DNA of 64,000 bases from Akkermansia muciniphila. GTDB taxonomy: Bacteria; Verrucomicrobiota; Verrucomicrobiia; Verrucomicrobiales; Akkermansiaceae. The stretch is from assembly GCF_018709685.1 (NCBI RefSeq), contig NZ_JABDHQ010000013.1:17960-81959 (forward strand), given 5' to 3'. Shown piece by piece: positions 53,843-61,807 of the stretch. Both the position numbers and the translations under genes were made by a program. Below the pieces are notes generated by a model. It was not told where the DNA came from. It ran no database searches and was given only the letters and a program-made list of their open reading frames with translations. Within the stretch, counting starts at the first letter, position 1; each line of letters begins with the position of its first letter.

Positions 53843-53984
53843 AACGGTCTTGCGCGGCGGCCACCGGGGCTGCCGCAGGCTTCTACGGATAACGGGACGG
53901 AGGCGCTGCCAAAGGCGCACTCTTTTTTACCAATCCCGTGTTCCTCTCTTAATGTTATTGCCAGTTCTCCGGAGCCCGGCATTG

Positions 53985-54060
53985 TTTCAGTTGCCGCGGA
54001 GGCCTGCGATGCTCCATGAAGCTCTTTCCACGCCCCGCCGGACAAGGCCGCATCCCCGGC
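53985..54060 (+). repeat. dispersed intergenic repeat, partial copy D
   Basis: GCCGCGGAGGCCTGCGATGC, then CTCCATGAAG and CATCCCCGGCTG, matches the front of copy C at 42713-42765. The rest of the element is absent. It lies in a 330-bp gap that holds no gene. Confidence 0.5.
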
Positions 54061-54140
54061 TGTTACCTGTAAGAACAGCCTTTCGTTCCGGAAATAATTG
54101 GCGCATGCAAGCCGGAAGGGAAGAGGCCGGAGGAACGGTA

Positions 54141-54168
54141 TTGCCGGAATGCATGTTTCTGGTATGGT
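54141..54168 (+). promoter_or_regulatory. promoter of small secreted paralogue 1
   Basis: TTGCCG (54141-54146), 16 bp, TATGGT (54163-54168), 6 nt before the ATG. The promoter of paralogue 3 has the same -10 box, spacing and gap. Confidence 0.55.
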
Positions 54169-54174
54169 GTTTTC

Positions 54175-54780
54175 ATGGGAAAGATGGTTCGTTTTCTGCT
54201 CGTTTTAAGTATATCGGGAATGGCGGCCGCCCAGGATATTGCTCCTCCCGCCGTGCCGGACTTGAATGGGGATACGGAGGAGGGGAGGGCGCGTGAAAAG
54301 AGTCGTGAAGGGATTCGGAACTTTCTTGCCCAGTTGTTCCTTGTCCGGAACCTCCCTGCCTTTGAAGTCATAATCAGGGGAGGCAATGGTCTGGCTACGG
54401 AATTTTATCAGGTGATCCTGGAGGAATTCCCGGAAAGCGCCCTGAAACGCTGCCCTGCGGATTTTCAGGAACTGATTGTTGCAAAAAAGCGGAAGATACA
54501 GGAGTTCCTGGACGGAAAGGAAAGGAGCATTGTCTGGCCTTATGCGGCGGATGAAGAAGTCACTGCCTTGCTGTTCAAGTACGGCTTGAAGGATGAAGAA
54601 GACCGGATTGCCCGCTGGCTGGCTGAGAGGCTGGCCTTCAGGCAAAGCGATACCCCCGCGTTTAAAGCCCGGCGGATGCATGAGCTGAAAGAAGAGATGG
54701 AGGCAGGAAAAGTTGCAGTTCCCGGTGATGTGGGCGAGGCTGAAGAAATGGAGGGCCCGGAGATGCCGGAAGATGTATGA
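54175..54780 (+). CDS. small secreted protein, tandem family member 1
   Basis: 201 residues. A signal peptide ends MAAAQ, followed by DIAPPAVPDLNGDTEEGRA, the family N-terminal signature shared with the next two genes. The remainder is helical and charged (Glu/Lys/Arg), with PADFQEL matching a PxxxQ/Y-type position in the paralogues. The last 40 residues are acidic. No known domain is recognised. The start codon is directly preceded by a near-leaderless promoter. Confidence 0.75.
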   Translation: MGKMVRFLLVLSISGMAAAQDIAPPAVPDLNGDTEEGRAREKSREGIRNFLAQLFLVRNLPAFEVIIRGGNGLATEFYQVILEEFPESALKRCPADFQELIVAKKRKIQEFLDGKERSIVWPYAADEEVTALLFKYGLKDEEDRIARWLAERLAFRQSDTPAFKARRMHELKEEMEAGKVAVPGDVGEAEEMEGPEMPEDV

Positions 54781-55011
54781 AGGGAGGAGTTATGGCGCGT
54801 CATGAACTGCCGTGCGGCGGAAACCGCTGCCTGCTGGCGGAAAAGAGGGGGCGGCGTCCGGAAAAAGCGTTTTTTTCTGCGGTTTTCATTCCGGAAAGGA
54901 GAGATTTTAAGTTTTTCCTGGTGAAACGGCCCGGAAAAGTAAAGTAGTGAAAGAACAGGAGATACCCACAGATTTCGAACGATTGGTGGAAGCAGCTGTC
55001 CAAAATGAGCC

Positions 55012-55581
55012 ATGAGAGCGTCCCGGATCTTCTTAATACTGTGCCCCGTGTGGTTCGCGCTGCCCGGCGTGGGCCAGGATGTGGGGGCTCCCGGCATGCC
55101 GAATGTGGACCTGGAAACTCCTTCCGGGCAGAAGCTGGCGAAGGAGAAGGCGGCCATCCGCAAGTTTTTCGTGCTGCTCTATTTGGCGGTGGCTCTGCCC
55201 GCCATGGAAAACCAGAGTGATCTTTGCAGGGAGAAAGACCTGTATCCCCTCATGCTGGCCGCTTTTCCGGAGCAGGAACTGAAGGAATGCCCGCAGGGGC
55301 TCCAGCATTTGATGAATGCCAGGGTGCAGGAGCTGAAGGACGCCGTGGACGGGAAGAGGGAATTGCAAACCACCCCGTTTAATCCGGAAGACCGGGAACT
55401 TTTCATCTTCCTGGCTCGGTACGGCATGGAGGACGTGTGCCAGCAGGTCATGAACTGGATAGGCAGGGAAGTCAACACCCGCGGTGACATGGACCAGGAA
55501 TCCTTTGCCCGGGAGTTCAGAAAATTCCGGGACAAGGTGCGTTCCGGGCATCTGGTGATGCCGGAAGCGGTGGAGGACTGA
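55012..55581 (+). CDS. small secreted protein, tandem family member 2
   Basis: 189 residues. The signal peptide ends GVGQ, then DVGAPGMPNVDLETPSGQ and a helical domain. CPQGLQHLM corresponds to CPADFQELI and CPPDYRKTY in the neighbours, and MVMPE/LVMPEA near the end corresponds to VAVPGD and MEFPGA. About 230 bp upstream contain no gene. The three genes are on the same strand but each has its own spacing and, for 1 and 3, its own promoter. Confidence 0.75.
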   Translation: MRASRIFLILCPVWFALPGVGQDVGAPGMPNVDLETPSGQKLAKEKAAIRKFFVLLYLAVALPAMENQSDLCREKDLYPLMLAAFPEQELKECPQGLQHLMNARVQELKDAVDGKRELQTTPFNPEDRELFIFLARYGMEDVCQQVMNWIGREVNTRGDMDQESFAREFRKFRDKVRSGHLVMPEAVED

Positions 55582-55637
55582 GCCCGGAGTTTTCCGGAAT
55601 GGCCCGGAGCTATCCGTGGGGGCATGAGGAAAACTCA

Positions 55638-55665
55638 TTGTTCCAGAATGGCCGTGTGCTATGGT
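55638..55665 (+). promoter_or_regulatory. promoter of small secreted paralogue 3
   Basis: TTGTTC (55638-55643), 16 bp, TATGGT (55660-55665), 6 nt before the ATG at 55672. Confidence 0.5.
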
Positions 55666-55671
55666 GTTGGC

Positions 55672-56319
55672 ATGTCCGGAGCGAGTCGTCTTTTATTGAT
55701 TGGTGCATTGTTGGGCGGCATGTGCCCTCTTTCCTCCCGGGCGCAGGATATTGCGGCTCCCTCCATGGCGAATGTGGATTTGGAAACGGAGGAGGGGAAG
55801 GCGCTGGAGCGGGGCCGGGAAGCCATTGACAGGGTGGTCGTGCTGGGAAACATCATAAGCATGATAACGACTCTGGAGATGGAGGGCAGGGAGATGCGTG
55901 ACGTCCTGATGGCCCTGTATGCCAACCATCAGGCCGGGGTCCCTCCTCAAATGCTGGAGAAATGCCCGCCTGACTACAGAAAAACCTATGAGGCCGTGAG
56001 GGAGGAAACGGGAAAACTTCTGGACAGGGTGCGCAAGGAGAAGATGGACGATGTCCAGTTCCGCGCGGCTTTTAAGGAATTTTACATCCGGACCAATGAA
56101 ATCAGCGCTCCCGTGGGAGAAAAATACCGTTTGAAAGAACGCAGCATCTCTCTTTTGGAGGCATTGAACCGCAAACTCCGGGTATTGGAGAAGGAGGAAA
56201 AAATAAAGCTGCTCCAACGGATGAAGGATGATCTGATTGCCGGAAAAATGGAATTCCCCGGAGCGGCTGAAGAAGCGGATGGTGAAGCCGCAGGACGCTT
56301 GAAGGTTTTTGTAAGGTAA
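55672..56319 (+). CDS. small secreted protein, tandem family member 3
   Basis: 215 residues. The signal peptide ends SSRAQ, then DIAAPSMANVDLETEEGKAL, the clearest form of the family signature. CPPDYRKTY and the end region MEFPGA align with paralogues 1 and 2. The helical core is highly charged. ATG 55672 is favoured over an earlier ATG at 55624, since the latter lies upstream of the promoter and would break the signal peptide. Function unknown. Confidence 0.75.
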   Translation: MSGASRLLLIGALLGGMCPLSSRAQDIAAPSMANVDLETEEGKALERGREAIDRVVVLGNIISMITTLEMEGREMRDVLMALYANHQAGVPPQMLEKCPPDYRKTYEAVREETGKLLDRVRKEKMDDVQFRAAFKEFYIRTNEISAPVGEKYRLKERSISLLEALNRKLRVLEKEEKIKLLQRMKDDLIAGKMEFPGAAEEADGEAAGRLKVFVR

Positions 56320-56390
56320 TGGGAATGCGGGAATGGATATTGGACGCCATTCACGCCCGCGGCCCCGCCGCTTTTTTTGAAGGTTAAGTC

Positions 56391-56420
56391 TTGCCAGGGC
56401 AGGGGGCTTGGGGCCATAAT
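56391..56420 (+). promoter_or_regulatory. candidate promoter of the purE-pyrRBC' cluster
   Basis: TTGCCA (56391-56396), 18 bp, CATAAT (56415-56420), 29 nt before the ATG at 56450. Confidence 0.45.
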
Positions 56421-56449
56421 CTGCAAGTTTCACAACCGCACACACAGCC

Positions 56450-56860
56450 ATGAAAGTCATCGTCATCTACGGCAGCCCGAATGATAAGCCCTTTATGGAA
56501 CCCGCCCGCGAGTATTTTACGCAGGAGAATGTTCCGTATGAAGAGACCGTCCTGTCCGCCCACCGCGACCTCCCGGAGCTGATCAAGTTCCTGGGTGATC
56601 TGGAAGCCAGCGGAGAAAAGGCCGTGATTCTGGCCGTGGCCGGCCTGTCCGCCGCCCTGCCCGGCGTGGTGGTGATGAGCTGCTCCCTTCCGGTAATCGG
56701 CGTGCCTGTTCCCGGCGGCCCCCTGAACGGCATTGACGCCCTGCTGGCCATCGCCCAGTGCCCGGGCGGCGTGCCCTGCACCACGGTGGGCCTGCATAAG
56801 AAGACTCCCGTTAACGCCGCCATGGCCGCCCACCGCATTCTGAAGCTGGCCGGCCTGTAA
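56450..56860 (+). CDS. purE: PurE-like protein (AIR carboxylase / N5-CAIR mutase family)
   Basis: 136 residues, shorter than E. coli PurE at the C-terminus. VIYGSPND, SAHRDLPEL, VAGLSAALPG, LPVIGVPV and the final NAAMAAHRIL follow the PurE fold and the order of the nucleotide-binding loops. In class I PurE the loop AAHLPG carries a catalytic His; here it reads SAALPG, as in class II AIR carboxylases (AGRSNALSG type). It may therefore use CO2 directly or have a different substrate. Purine synthesis is the likely pathway. The gene starts a cluster with the pyrimidine genes, 26 bp before pyrR. Confidence 0.8.
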   Translation: MKVIVIYGSPNDKPFMEPAREYFTQENVPYEETVLSAHRDLPELIKFLGDLEASGEKAVILAVAGLSAALPGVVVMSCSLPVIGVPVPGGPLNGIDALLAIAQCPGGVPCTTVGLHKKTPVNAAMAAHRILKLAGL

Positions 56861-56886
56861 CCGTTCACTCCTTTACCTTCCGGCAG

Positions 56887-57423
56887 ATGACTCCTCCCCC
56901 CTCACAGGAAATCGTGTTGGACGGCCCGGGGATTTCCCGTGCGCTGGAGCGCATGGCCCACGGCATTGTGGCCCGCTTCCCCGGGGAACCGCTCGCCATC
57001 GTGGGCCTGCTCAGCCAGGGGGACGTCATCGCCCGGAGGCTGGTGGACAAGGTGAAGGAACTGGGCGTGGAAGCCCAGTGCGGAGCCATTGACATTTCCC
57101 TGTACCGGGATGACATTTTCAAGCTGGAGGCCCGTCCCTCCCTCCGCTCCTCCAACCTCTCCTTTTCCACGGATGACATGAGGGTGGTGCTGGTGGACGA
57201 TGTCCTTTACACGGGGCGCACCATCCGCGCGGCCCTGAACGCCCTCTTTGACTACGGGCGCCCGGCCCGCATTGAGCTGGCCTGCCTGATTGACCGCGGG
57301 GGGCGGGAGGTGCCCATCCAGCCGGACTATACGGGCCACGTGCTGGACCACGCCGGGGCCAAGGTCATCGTAAGCATGAAGGAGGCCGACGGCGAAGACC
57401 GTGTGGTTATCGCCGCCAATTAA
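56887..57423 (+). CDS. pyrR: bifunctional pyrimidine regulator / uracil phosphoribosyltransferase PyrR
   Basis: 178 residues. The PRPP-binding loop reads VVLVDDVLYTGRTIRAAL, the flexible region LSFSTDDM precedes it, and IVGLLSQGD lies near the N-terminus. PyrR binds pyr mRNA or acts as uracil phosphoribosyltransferase. It lies 28 bp before pyrB. No antiterminator hairpin is evident in that short gap, so how it regulates here is unclear. The pyrR-pyrB-pyrC' order is that of Pseudomonas. Confidence 0.93.
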   Translation: MTPPPSQEIVLDGPGISRALERMAHGIVARFPGEPLAIVGLLSQGDVIARRLVDKVKELGVEAQCGAIDISLYRDDIFKLEARPSLRSSNLSFSTDDMRVVLVDDVLYTGRTIRAALNALFDYGRPARIELACLIDRGGREVPIQPDYTGHVLDHAGAKVIVSMKEADGEDRVVIAAN

Positions 57424-57451
57424 ACAGTTCTCAATCCATTACCCGTTTTTC

Positions 57452-58378
57452 ATGAATCCCCGCAAGGACCTTCTCAACATCTCCTCGTTGACCGACGAGG
57501 AAATTCATACGCTGCTGGATTCGGCCGGTCCGATGAAGGAGCTCTTCACCAAAAGCGTCAAAAAGGTGCCTGCCCTGAAAGGGAAGTCCGTTTTGACGCT
57601 TTTTTATGAGCCCAGCACCCGCACCCGCTCCTCCTTTGAGGTGGCGGCGGAACGCCTGTCCGCAGACGTGACCAACTTCACGGTGTCCACCTCTTCCGTG
57701 GTGAAGGGGGAATCCGTGCAGGACACAATTGCCACGCTCCAGGCCATGAAGGTGGATTACGTGATTGTGCGCCATTACAACAGCGGCCTGCCGAACGTGA
57801 TTGCGCGCCATACCTGCGCCAGCGTCATCAACGCCGGGGACGGGGCGCATGCCCATCCTTCCCAGGCCTTGCTGGATTCCTTCACCATCCGGGAGGTGTT
57901 CCCGGACGTGAGGGGAAAGCGCGTGCTGATTGTGGGGGACATCCTGCATTCCCGCGTGGCGCGCTCCACCTCCCTGCTGATGAAGAGGCTGGGGATGGAA
58001 GTGGCCTACCTGGGGCCCGGCTCCCTGGTGCCGCGCACGGAGCATTCCGGCATCCCCCGTTTTTCGGATTTCAACGAGGCGTTCGCGTGGAAACCGGACG
58101 TCATTTACCTGCTGCGCGTGCAGAAGGAACGGCAGGACGCCCCCTTCTTCCCTAGCGCACGGGAGTACAACAAGATTTACGGCGTCACGGAGGAACGGCT
58201 GGAGCGCATTTCCGGTGAAGGCCTGTACATCATGCATCCGGGCCCGGTCAACCGCGGCGTGGAAATCTGCGACTTGGCGATGGACTATGAGCGCTGCCTC
58301 ATCAACCGGCAGGTGGAGAACGGCATCGCGTGCCGCATGTCCATCCTTTACCATCTCACCCCGCAAACCCAGCACTGA
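57452..58378 (+). CDS. pyrB: aspartate carbamoyltransferase catalytic subunit
   Basis: 308 residues. The carbamoyl phosphate-binding motif YEPSTRTRSSFE and aspartate-side motif HPSQALLDSFTIRE are intact, and MHPGPVNRGVEI is near the C-terminus. It makes carbamoyl-aspartate in pyrimidine synthesis. ATG 57452 gives the usual N-terminus (MNPRKDLLNI). No pyrI regulatory gene is present; instead a dihydroorotase-like gene follows 6 bp downstream, suggesting a class A ATCase complex. Confidence 0.95.
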   Translation: MNPRKDLLNISSLTDEEIHTLLDSAGPMKELFTKSVKKVPALKGKSVLTLFYEPSTRTRSSFEVAAERLSADVTNFTVSTSSVVKGESVQDTIATLQAMKVDYVIVRHYNSGLPNVIARHTCASVINAGDGAHAHPSQALLDSFTIREVFPDVRGKRVLIVGDILHSRVARSTSLLMKRLGMEVAYLGPGSLVPRTEHSGIPRFSDFNEAFAWKPDVIYLLRVQKERQDAPFFPSAREYNKIYGVTEERLERISGEGLYIMHPGPVNRGVEICDLAMDYERCLINRQVENGIACRMSILYHLTPQTQH

Positions 58379-58384
58379 TTGTTC

Positions 58385-59659
58385 ATGAAAACTTCCGTAC
58401 TTATTCGCAATGCCCGGCTGGCGGACGGTTCCGCTCCGGTGGATATTCTGGTTTCCGGAGGAGTGATCTCCGCCAAGGCGCCCGTCGGAACGCTGTCCGC
58501 GGATTCCGCGGAGAAGGTGCTGGACGCCTCCGGCAAGCTGGTGCTGCCCGGCCTGTTTGACCTTCATGCGCACCTGTGCCAGCCCGGCCGGGAGGACAAG
58601 GAGCGCGTGGCTACGGCTACGGCTGCCGCCCTGCATGGCGGCGTAACCGGACTGATGGCCATGCCGGATACCGATCCCGTGATGGACAACGCCGCCCAGA
58701 TCACCACCTTCATGGAAATCTGCCGCACGGACGCGCTGGTGGAGGTCATCCCCTCCGGCTGCCTGACCAAGGGGGACGGCGGTGAAGAGCAGGCCTCCTA
58801 CGACTCCCTGCGCGCCAAGGGCGTGCGCTTTATCACGGACGGGGACCGCGCGCCGGACAACATGCTGCTGCTGTACCGCGCCATGCAGTACGCCAGCAAC
58901 CTGAACCTCACCTTCGCCCTGCGCGGGGACGTGCCGTCCCTGACGGCCAAGGCCACCATGCACCCGGGCACCACCTCCTACCGCCTGGGGCTCACGGGCT
59001 CCCCCTCCTGCGCGGAGGAAATAGGGATGGAAACCATCATCCGCCTTTCCGTGGAGACGGGCAACTCCCTGCATGTGCAGACCGTTTCCACCGCCGGCAG
59101 CGTGGACATCCTGCGCCGCTGCAAGCCGGAAACCGCCGGACTGAGCGCGGAAGCGGCACTCCACCACCTCCTGTTCACGCATGAGGACGTGGGCCGTTAC
59201 GATACCAGTTACAAGACCCTGCCTCCCCTGCGGGACCGGTCTGACGTGGACGCCCTGATTGCCGCGGTGAATGACGGCACCATTGACTGCATCGTCTCCG
59301 ACCACACGCCCTGCACGCCGTTCTCCAAGCTTCAGGACTTCGTCGTCGCGCCGCAGGGCATGATTGCCCTGGATACGTTCCTTCCCGCCATTTACCAGTA
59401 TCTGGTGGAACCCGGAAAAATGTCCTGGCAGACGGTGGCGCGCGCATGCAGCGACGCTCCCCGCAGGCTCATGGGCCTGCCTCCCGTCTCCCTGGAGGAA
59501 GGCGCCCCGGCCAACCTGGTGGTGTTTGACCCGGAGGGTGAAACGCCCGTCACGGATGAAACGCTCCGCAGCCGCGCCCGCAATACCCCCTTCCTGGGCA
59601 AGACCCTGAAGGGGAAGGTGGAAGCCGTGGTGCTCGGAGAACAGCTTCACTGCTTCTGA
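58385..59659 (+). CDS. pyrC': dihydroorotase-like protein, probably inactive PyrC' subunit
   Basis: 424 residues, amidohydrolase fold. The first metal motif is DLHAHLCQPG, where active enzymes read H-x-H-L-R-E-P-G: both His remain but the substrate-binding Arg is Cys. The AHCED His is missing (LRGDVPSL), and the HVCHVST His is replaced (HVQTVST). The late Asp is kept (VSDHTPC). Two metal ligands are thus lost. Homologues in Pseudomonas (PyrC') are inactive and needed to assemble ATCase; the position directly after pyrB fits that. Active dihydroorotase would be encoded elsewhere. ATG 58385 is chosen over TTG 58379. Confidence 0.88.
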   Translation: MKTSVLIRNARLADGSAPVDILVSGGVISAKAPVGTLSADSAEKVLDASGKLVLPGLFDLHAHLCQPGREDKERVATATAAALHGGVTGLMAMPDTDPVMDNAAQITTFMEICRTDALVEVIPSGCLTKGDGGEEQASYDSLRAKGVRFITDGDRAPDNMLLLYRAMQYASNLNLTFALRGDVPSLTAKATMHPGTTSYRLGLTGSPSCAEEIGMETIIRLSVETGNSLHVQTVSTAGSVDILRRCKPETAGLSAEAALHHLLFTHEDVGRYDTSYKTLPPLRDRSDVDALIAAVNDGTIDCIVSDHTPCTPFSKLQDFVVAPQGMIALDTFLPAIYQYLVEPGKMSWQTVARACSDAPRRLMGLPPVSLEEGAPANLVVFDPEGETPVTDETLRSRARNTPFLGKTLKGKVEAVVLGEQLHCF

Positions 59660-59687
59660 CGAAAGCGCAATGAAGAAAGACCGGAAG

Positions 59688-59715
59688 CTATTAATTATTA
59701 ACTATTAGCTATTAA
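59688..59715 (+). repeat. tandem heptamer repeat before trmO
   Basis: Four 7-mers: CTATTAA, TTATTAA, CTATTAG, CTATTAA. The array ends 7 bp before the TTG start of the next gene. It is AT-rich in an otherwise GC-rich stretch. Confidence 0.7.
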
Positions 59716-59722
59716 CTTTCGC

Positions 59723-60415
59723 TTGCACCCCGTCGCCCGCGTCAGCACGTGTTATCCGGACAAGTTCGGCGTGCCGCGCCAGAGCGGCCTGGTGCCGGGA
59801 GCACGGGCGCGGCTGGTGTTTGAACCGCCGTTCCGCAATCCGGACGCCGTCCGCGGCCTGGAGGGCTTTTCCCACGTGTGGCTGATCTGGGTGTTCAGTG
59901 AAAACCTGCGGGAAGGGTGGAGCCCCACCGTCCGGCCTCCGCGCCTGGGCGGGAATGTGCGCATGGGGGTATTCGCCACGCGCGCGCCGTTCCGGCCCAA
60001 CCCCATCGGCCTGTCCGCCGTCAGGCTGGAACGGGTGGAACTGCACGCGCAGGACGGCCCGGTACTGCACCTTTCCGGCGTGGACCTGGTGGACGGCACG
60101 CCCATTCTGGACATCAAGCCTTATGTGCCCCTGGCGGACTGCATTCCGGAAGCCGCTGAGGGTTTCACCGCCTCCCCCTATGAGCGGCTGGACGTGGAAA
60201 TACCCGCCGTCCTAGGGGAATCCATGCCGCCGGAGGAACTGGCGGCGCTGGCGGATACGTTGTCCCTGGACCCCCGCCCGCAGTACCAGGACGACCCGGA
60301 ACGGATTTACGGCCTCCTGTTCTCCGGGCGGGAGGTGAAATTCAGGGTGGCGGAGGGGTGCCTGTACGTGCTGTCCCTGGAGCCCTCCGGTCAACGCCCG
60401 AATATGGGAGGCTAA
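59723..60415 (+). CDS. trmO: tRNA-m6t6A37 methyltransferase TrmO/TsaA family
   Basis: 230 residues. The beta-barrel family motifs FGVPRQSGLVPG, RLGGNVRMGVFATRAPFRPNPIGLS and LDIKPYVP are clear; the Arg-rich RAPFRPNPIG loop binds S-adenosylmethionine. It methylates t6A at position 37 in certain tRNAs such as tRNA-Thr. The only frame start near the N-terminus is TTG 59723 (no ATG upstream before a stop at about 59701), so a TTG start is assumed. It follows pyrC' by 63 bp containing a heptamer repeat. Confidence 0.9.
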   Translation: MHPVARVSTCYPDKFGVPRQSGLVPGARARLVFEPPFRNPDAVRGLEGFSHVWLIWVFSENLREGWSPTVRPPRLGGNVRMGVFATRAPFRPNPIGLSAVRLERVELHAQDGPVLHLSGVDLVDGTPILDIKPYVPLADCIPEAAEGFTASPYERLDVEIPAVLGESMPPEELAALADTLSLDPRPQYQDDPERIYGLLFSGREVKFRVAEGCLYVLSLEPSGQRPNMGG

Positions 60416-60583
60416 AGATGAAAGCTTGAAATCCCGGTGTTTTGCCATCCGTCTGCGCGGTGATGCTGTCATCAGGCGCGGACCCTGGGCGGCCCGTCAG
60501 GACAGTGCGGGGGCTTGCTTTGCAGGGCGCGGGGAGGTAGCCTTCTCCCGGAATCCGGGAATGGAACCGGACTGTTTAAGGGA

Positions 60584-61723
60584 ATGAACAATGACCGGCA
60601 GATAGCTGAAGCTTTTGAGAGGAACTTCCGTGATTACGGGGAACTGGGCGCGTCCGTTTCCGTCTGGAAGGAGGGGAGGGAACTTGTTTCCCTGCATTCC
60701 GGTTTTGCCGTGGCGGATGAAACGCGCCCGTGGACGGACCGTTCCCTGGTGCCCGTTTACTCCGCCACCAAGGGGGCCGCTTCCGCCGCCCTGCTGCTGG
60801 CCCTGTACCGGCAGGGAGCCTCCCCGGAAATGAGCATGGGGGAACTGTGGCCGGAATTCCCGCTGCCCTACGCATCCATCGCGCAAATGATGTCCCACCA
60901 GTGCGGCCTGGCTGCCTTCTCACGGCCTGCCAGCGTCTTTGACCATGAGGACTGCGTTCGCGCCCTGGAGGAAACCGTTCCGGCGTGGCAGCCCCCGGAG
61001 CACGGCTACCATCCGCATACCTACGGCGTGATGCTGGATGAACTCATGCTGCGGCTGACCGGGGAGCGCCTCTGGCGCTACTGGGAAGAATACATCCGCA
61101 CGCCGCTGGACTTGGACTTTTACATCCGCCTGCCGGAATCCGAATTCAGCCGGGTGGCGACCCTGTACCCCGGCAAGATGGACATGTCCAACATGGGCAC
61201 GCCTTTCTATCTGGAATATATGAAGAAGGGAACGCCCGTGAACCGCGCGTTCAACACCCTGATGGGCCTGAACAGCGTGCGGCAGATGAACACGCCGGAA
61301 GCGTGGACGTCCGGCGCTCCGGCGTTCGGGGGCGTAGCTTCCGCCCGCGGCATGGCAAAATTCTACCAGGCGTGCCTGGGGCTGGATGAACTTCAGGTAT
61401 TCCCGGCGGCGGTGCGCGGCTGGATGCGGGACATCGTCATTGACGGCCCGGACCTGACCCTGAAAACGCCCACCGCCTTTTCCTGCGGCTTCATGCATGA
61501 CCCGGCGGACCCCGCCACGGGGCGCAAGCTGCGCCGCCTGTTCGGCTCCGGCGGCTTCGGGCACGCCGGGGCGGGCGGCTCCCACGCCTTTGCGGACCCG
61601 GCCCACGGCCTCTCCTTCGGTTACGCGATGAACCGCATGGACCTGAACGTGCTGCCCGGCGTGAAAACGCGCCTGCTCATTGACGCGGTGATGAAGGAAA
61701 TTCAGGCGGCGCCGGAGGCGTGA
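60584..61723 (+). CDS. serine hydrolase / beta-lactamase-like family protein
   Basis: 379 residues. The SxxK motif YSATKG (about residue 60) and the Tyr motif YHPHTYG (about 142) are characteristic of class C beta-lactamase-like hydrolases and esterases, with GSGGFGHAGAGGSHAF near the C-terminus as the third box. No signal peptide is visible, so it is probably cytosolic and an esterase or peptidase rather than a secreted beta-lactamase. ATG 60584 is chosen over an upstream frame. Substrate unknown. Confidence 0.82.
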   Translation: MNNDRQIAEAFERNFRDYGELGASVSVWKEGRELVSLHSGFAVADETRPWTDRSLVPVYSATKGAASAALLLALYRQGASPEMSMGELWPEFPLPYASIAQMMSHQCGLAAFSRPASVFDHEDCVRALEETVPAWQPPEHGYHPHTYGVMLDELMLRLTGERLWRYWEEYIRTPLDLDFYIRLPESEFSRVATLYPGKMDMSNMGTPFYLEYMKKGTPVNRAFNTLMGLNSVRQMNTPEAWTSGAPAFGGVASARGMAKFYQACLGLDELQVFPAAVRGWMRDIVIDGPDLTLKTPTAFSCGFMHDPADPATGRKLRRLFGSGGFGHAGAGGSHAFADPAHGLSFGYAMNRMDLNVLPGVKTRLLIDAVMKEIQAAPEA

Positions 61724-61807
61724 CCTTCCGGAAAGAACCGGAGGGCAGGAGAGTAAAAGCCGTACTTCCGGGGTAAAAGGGAGACTTTCCGGATGCGCGT
61801 CCTGTTT

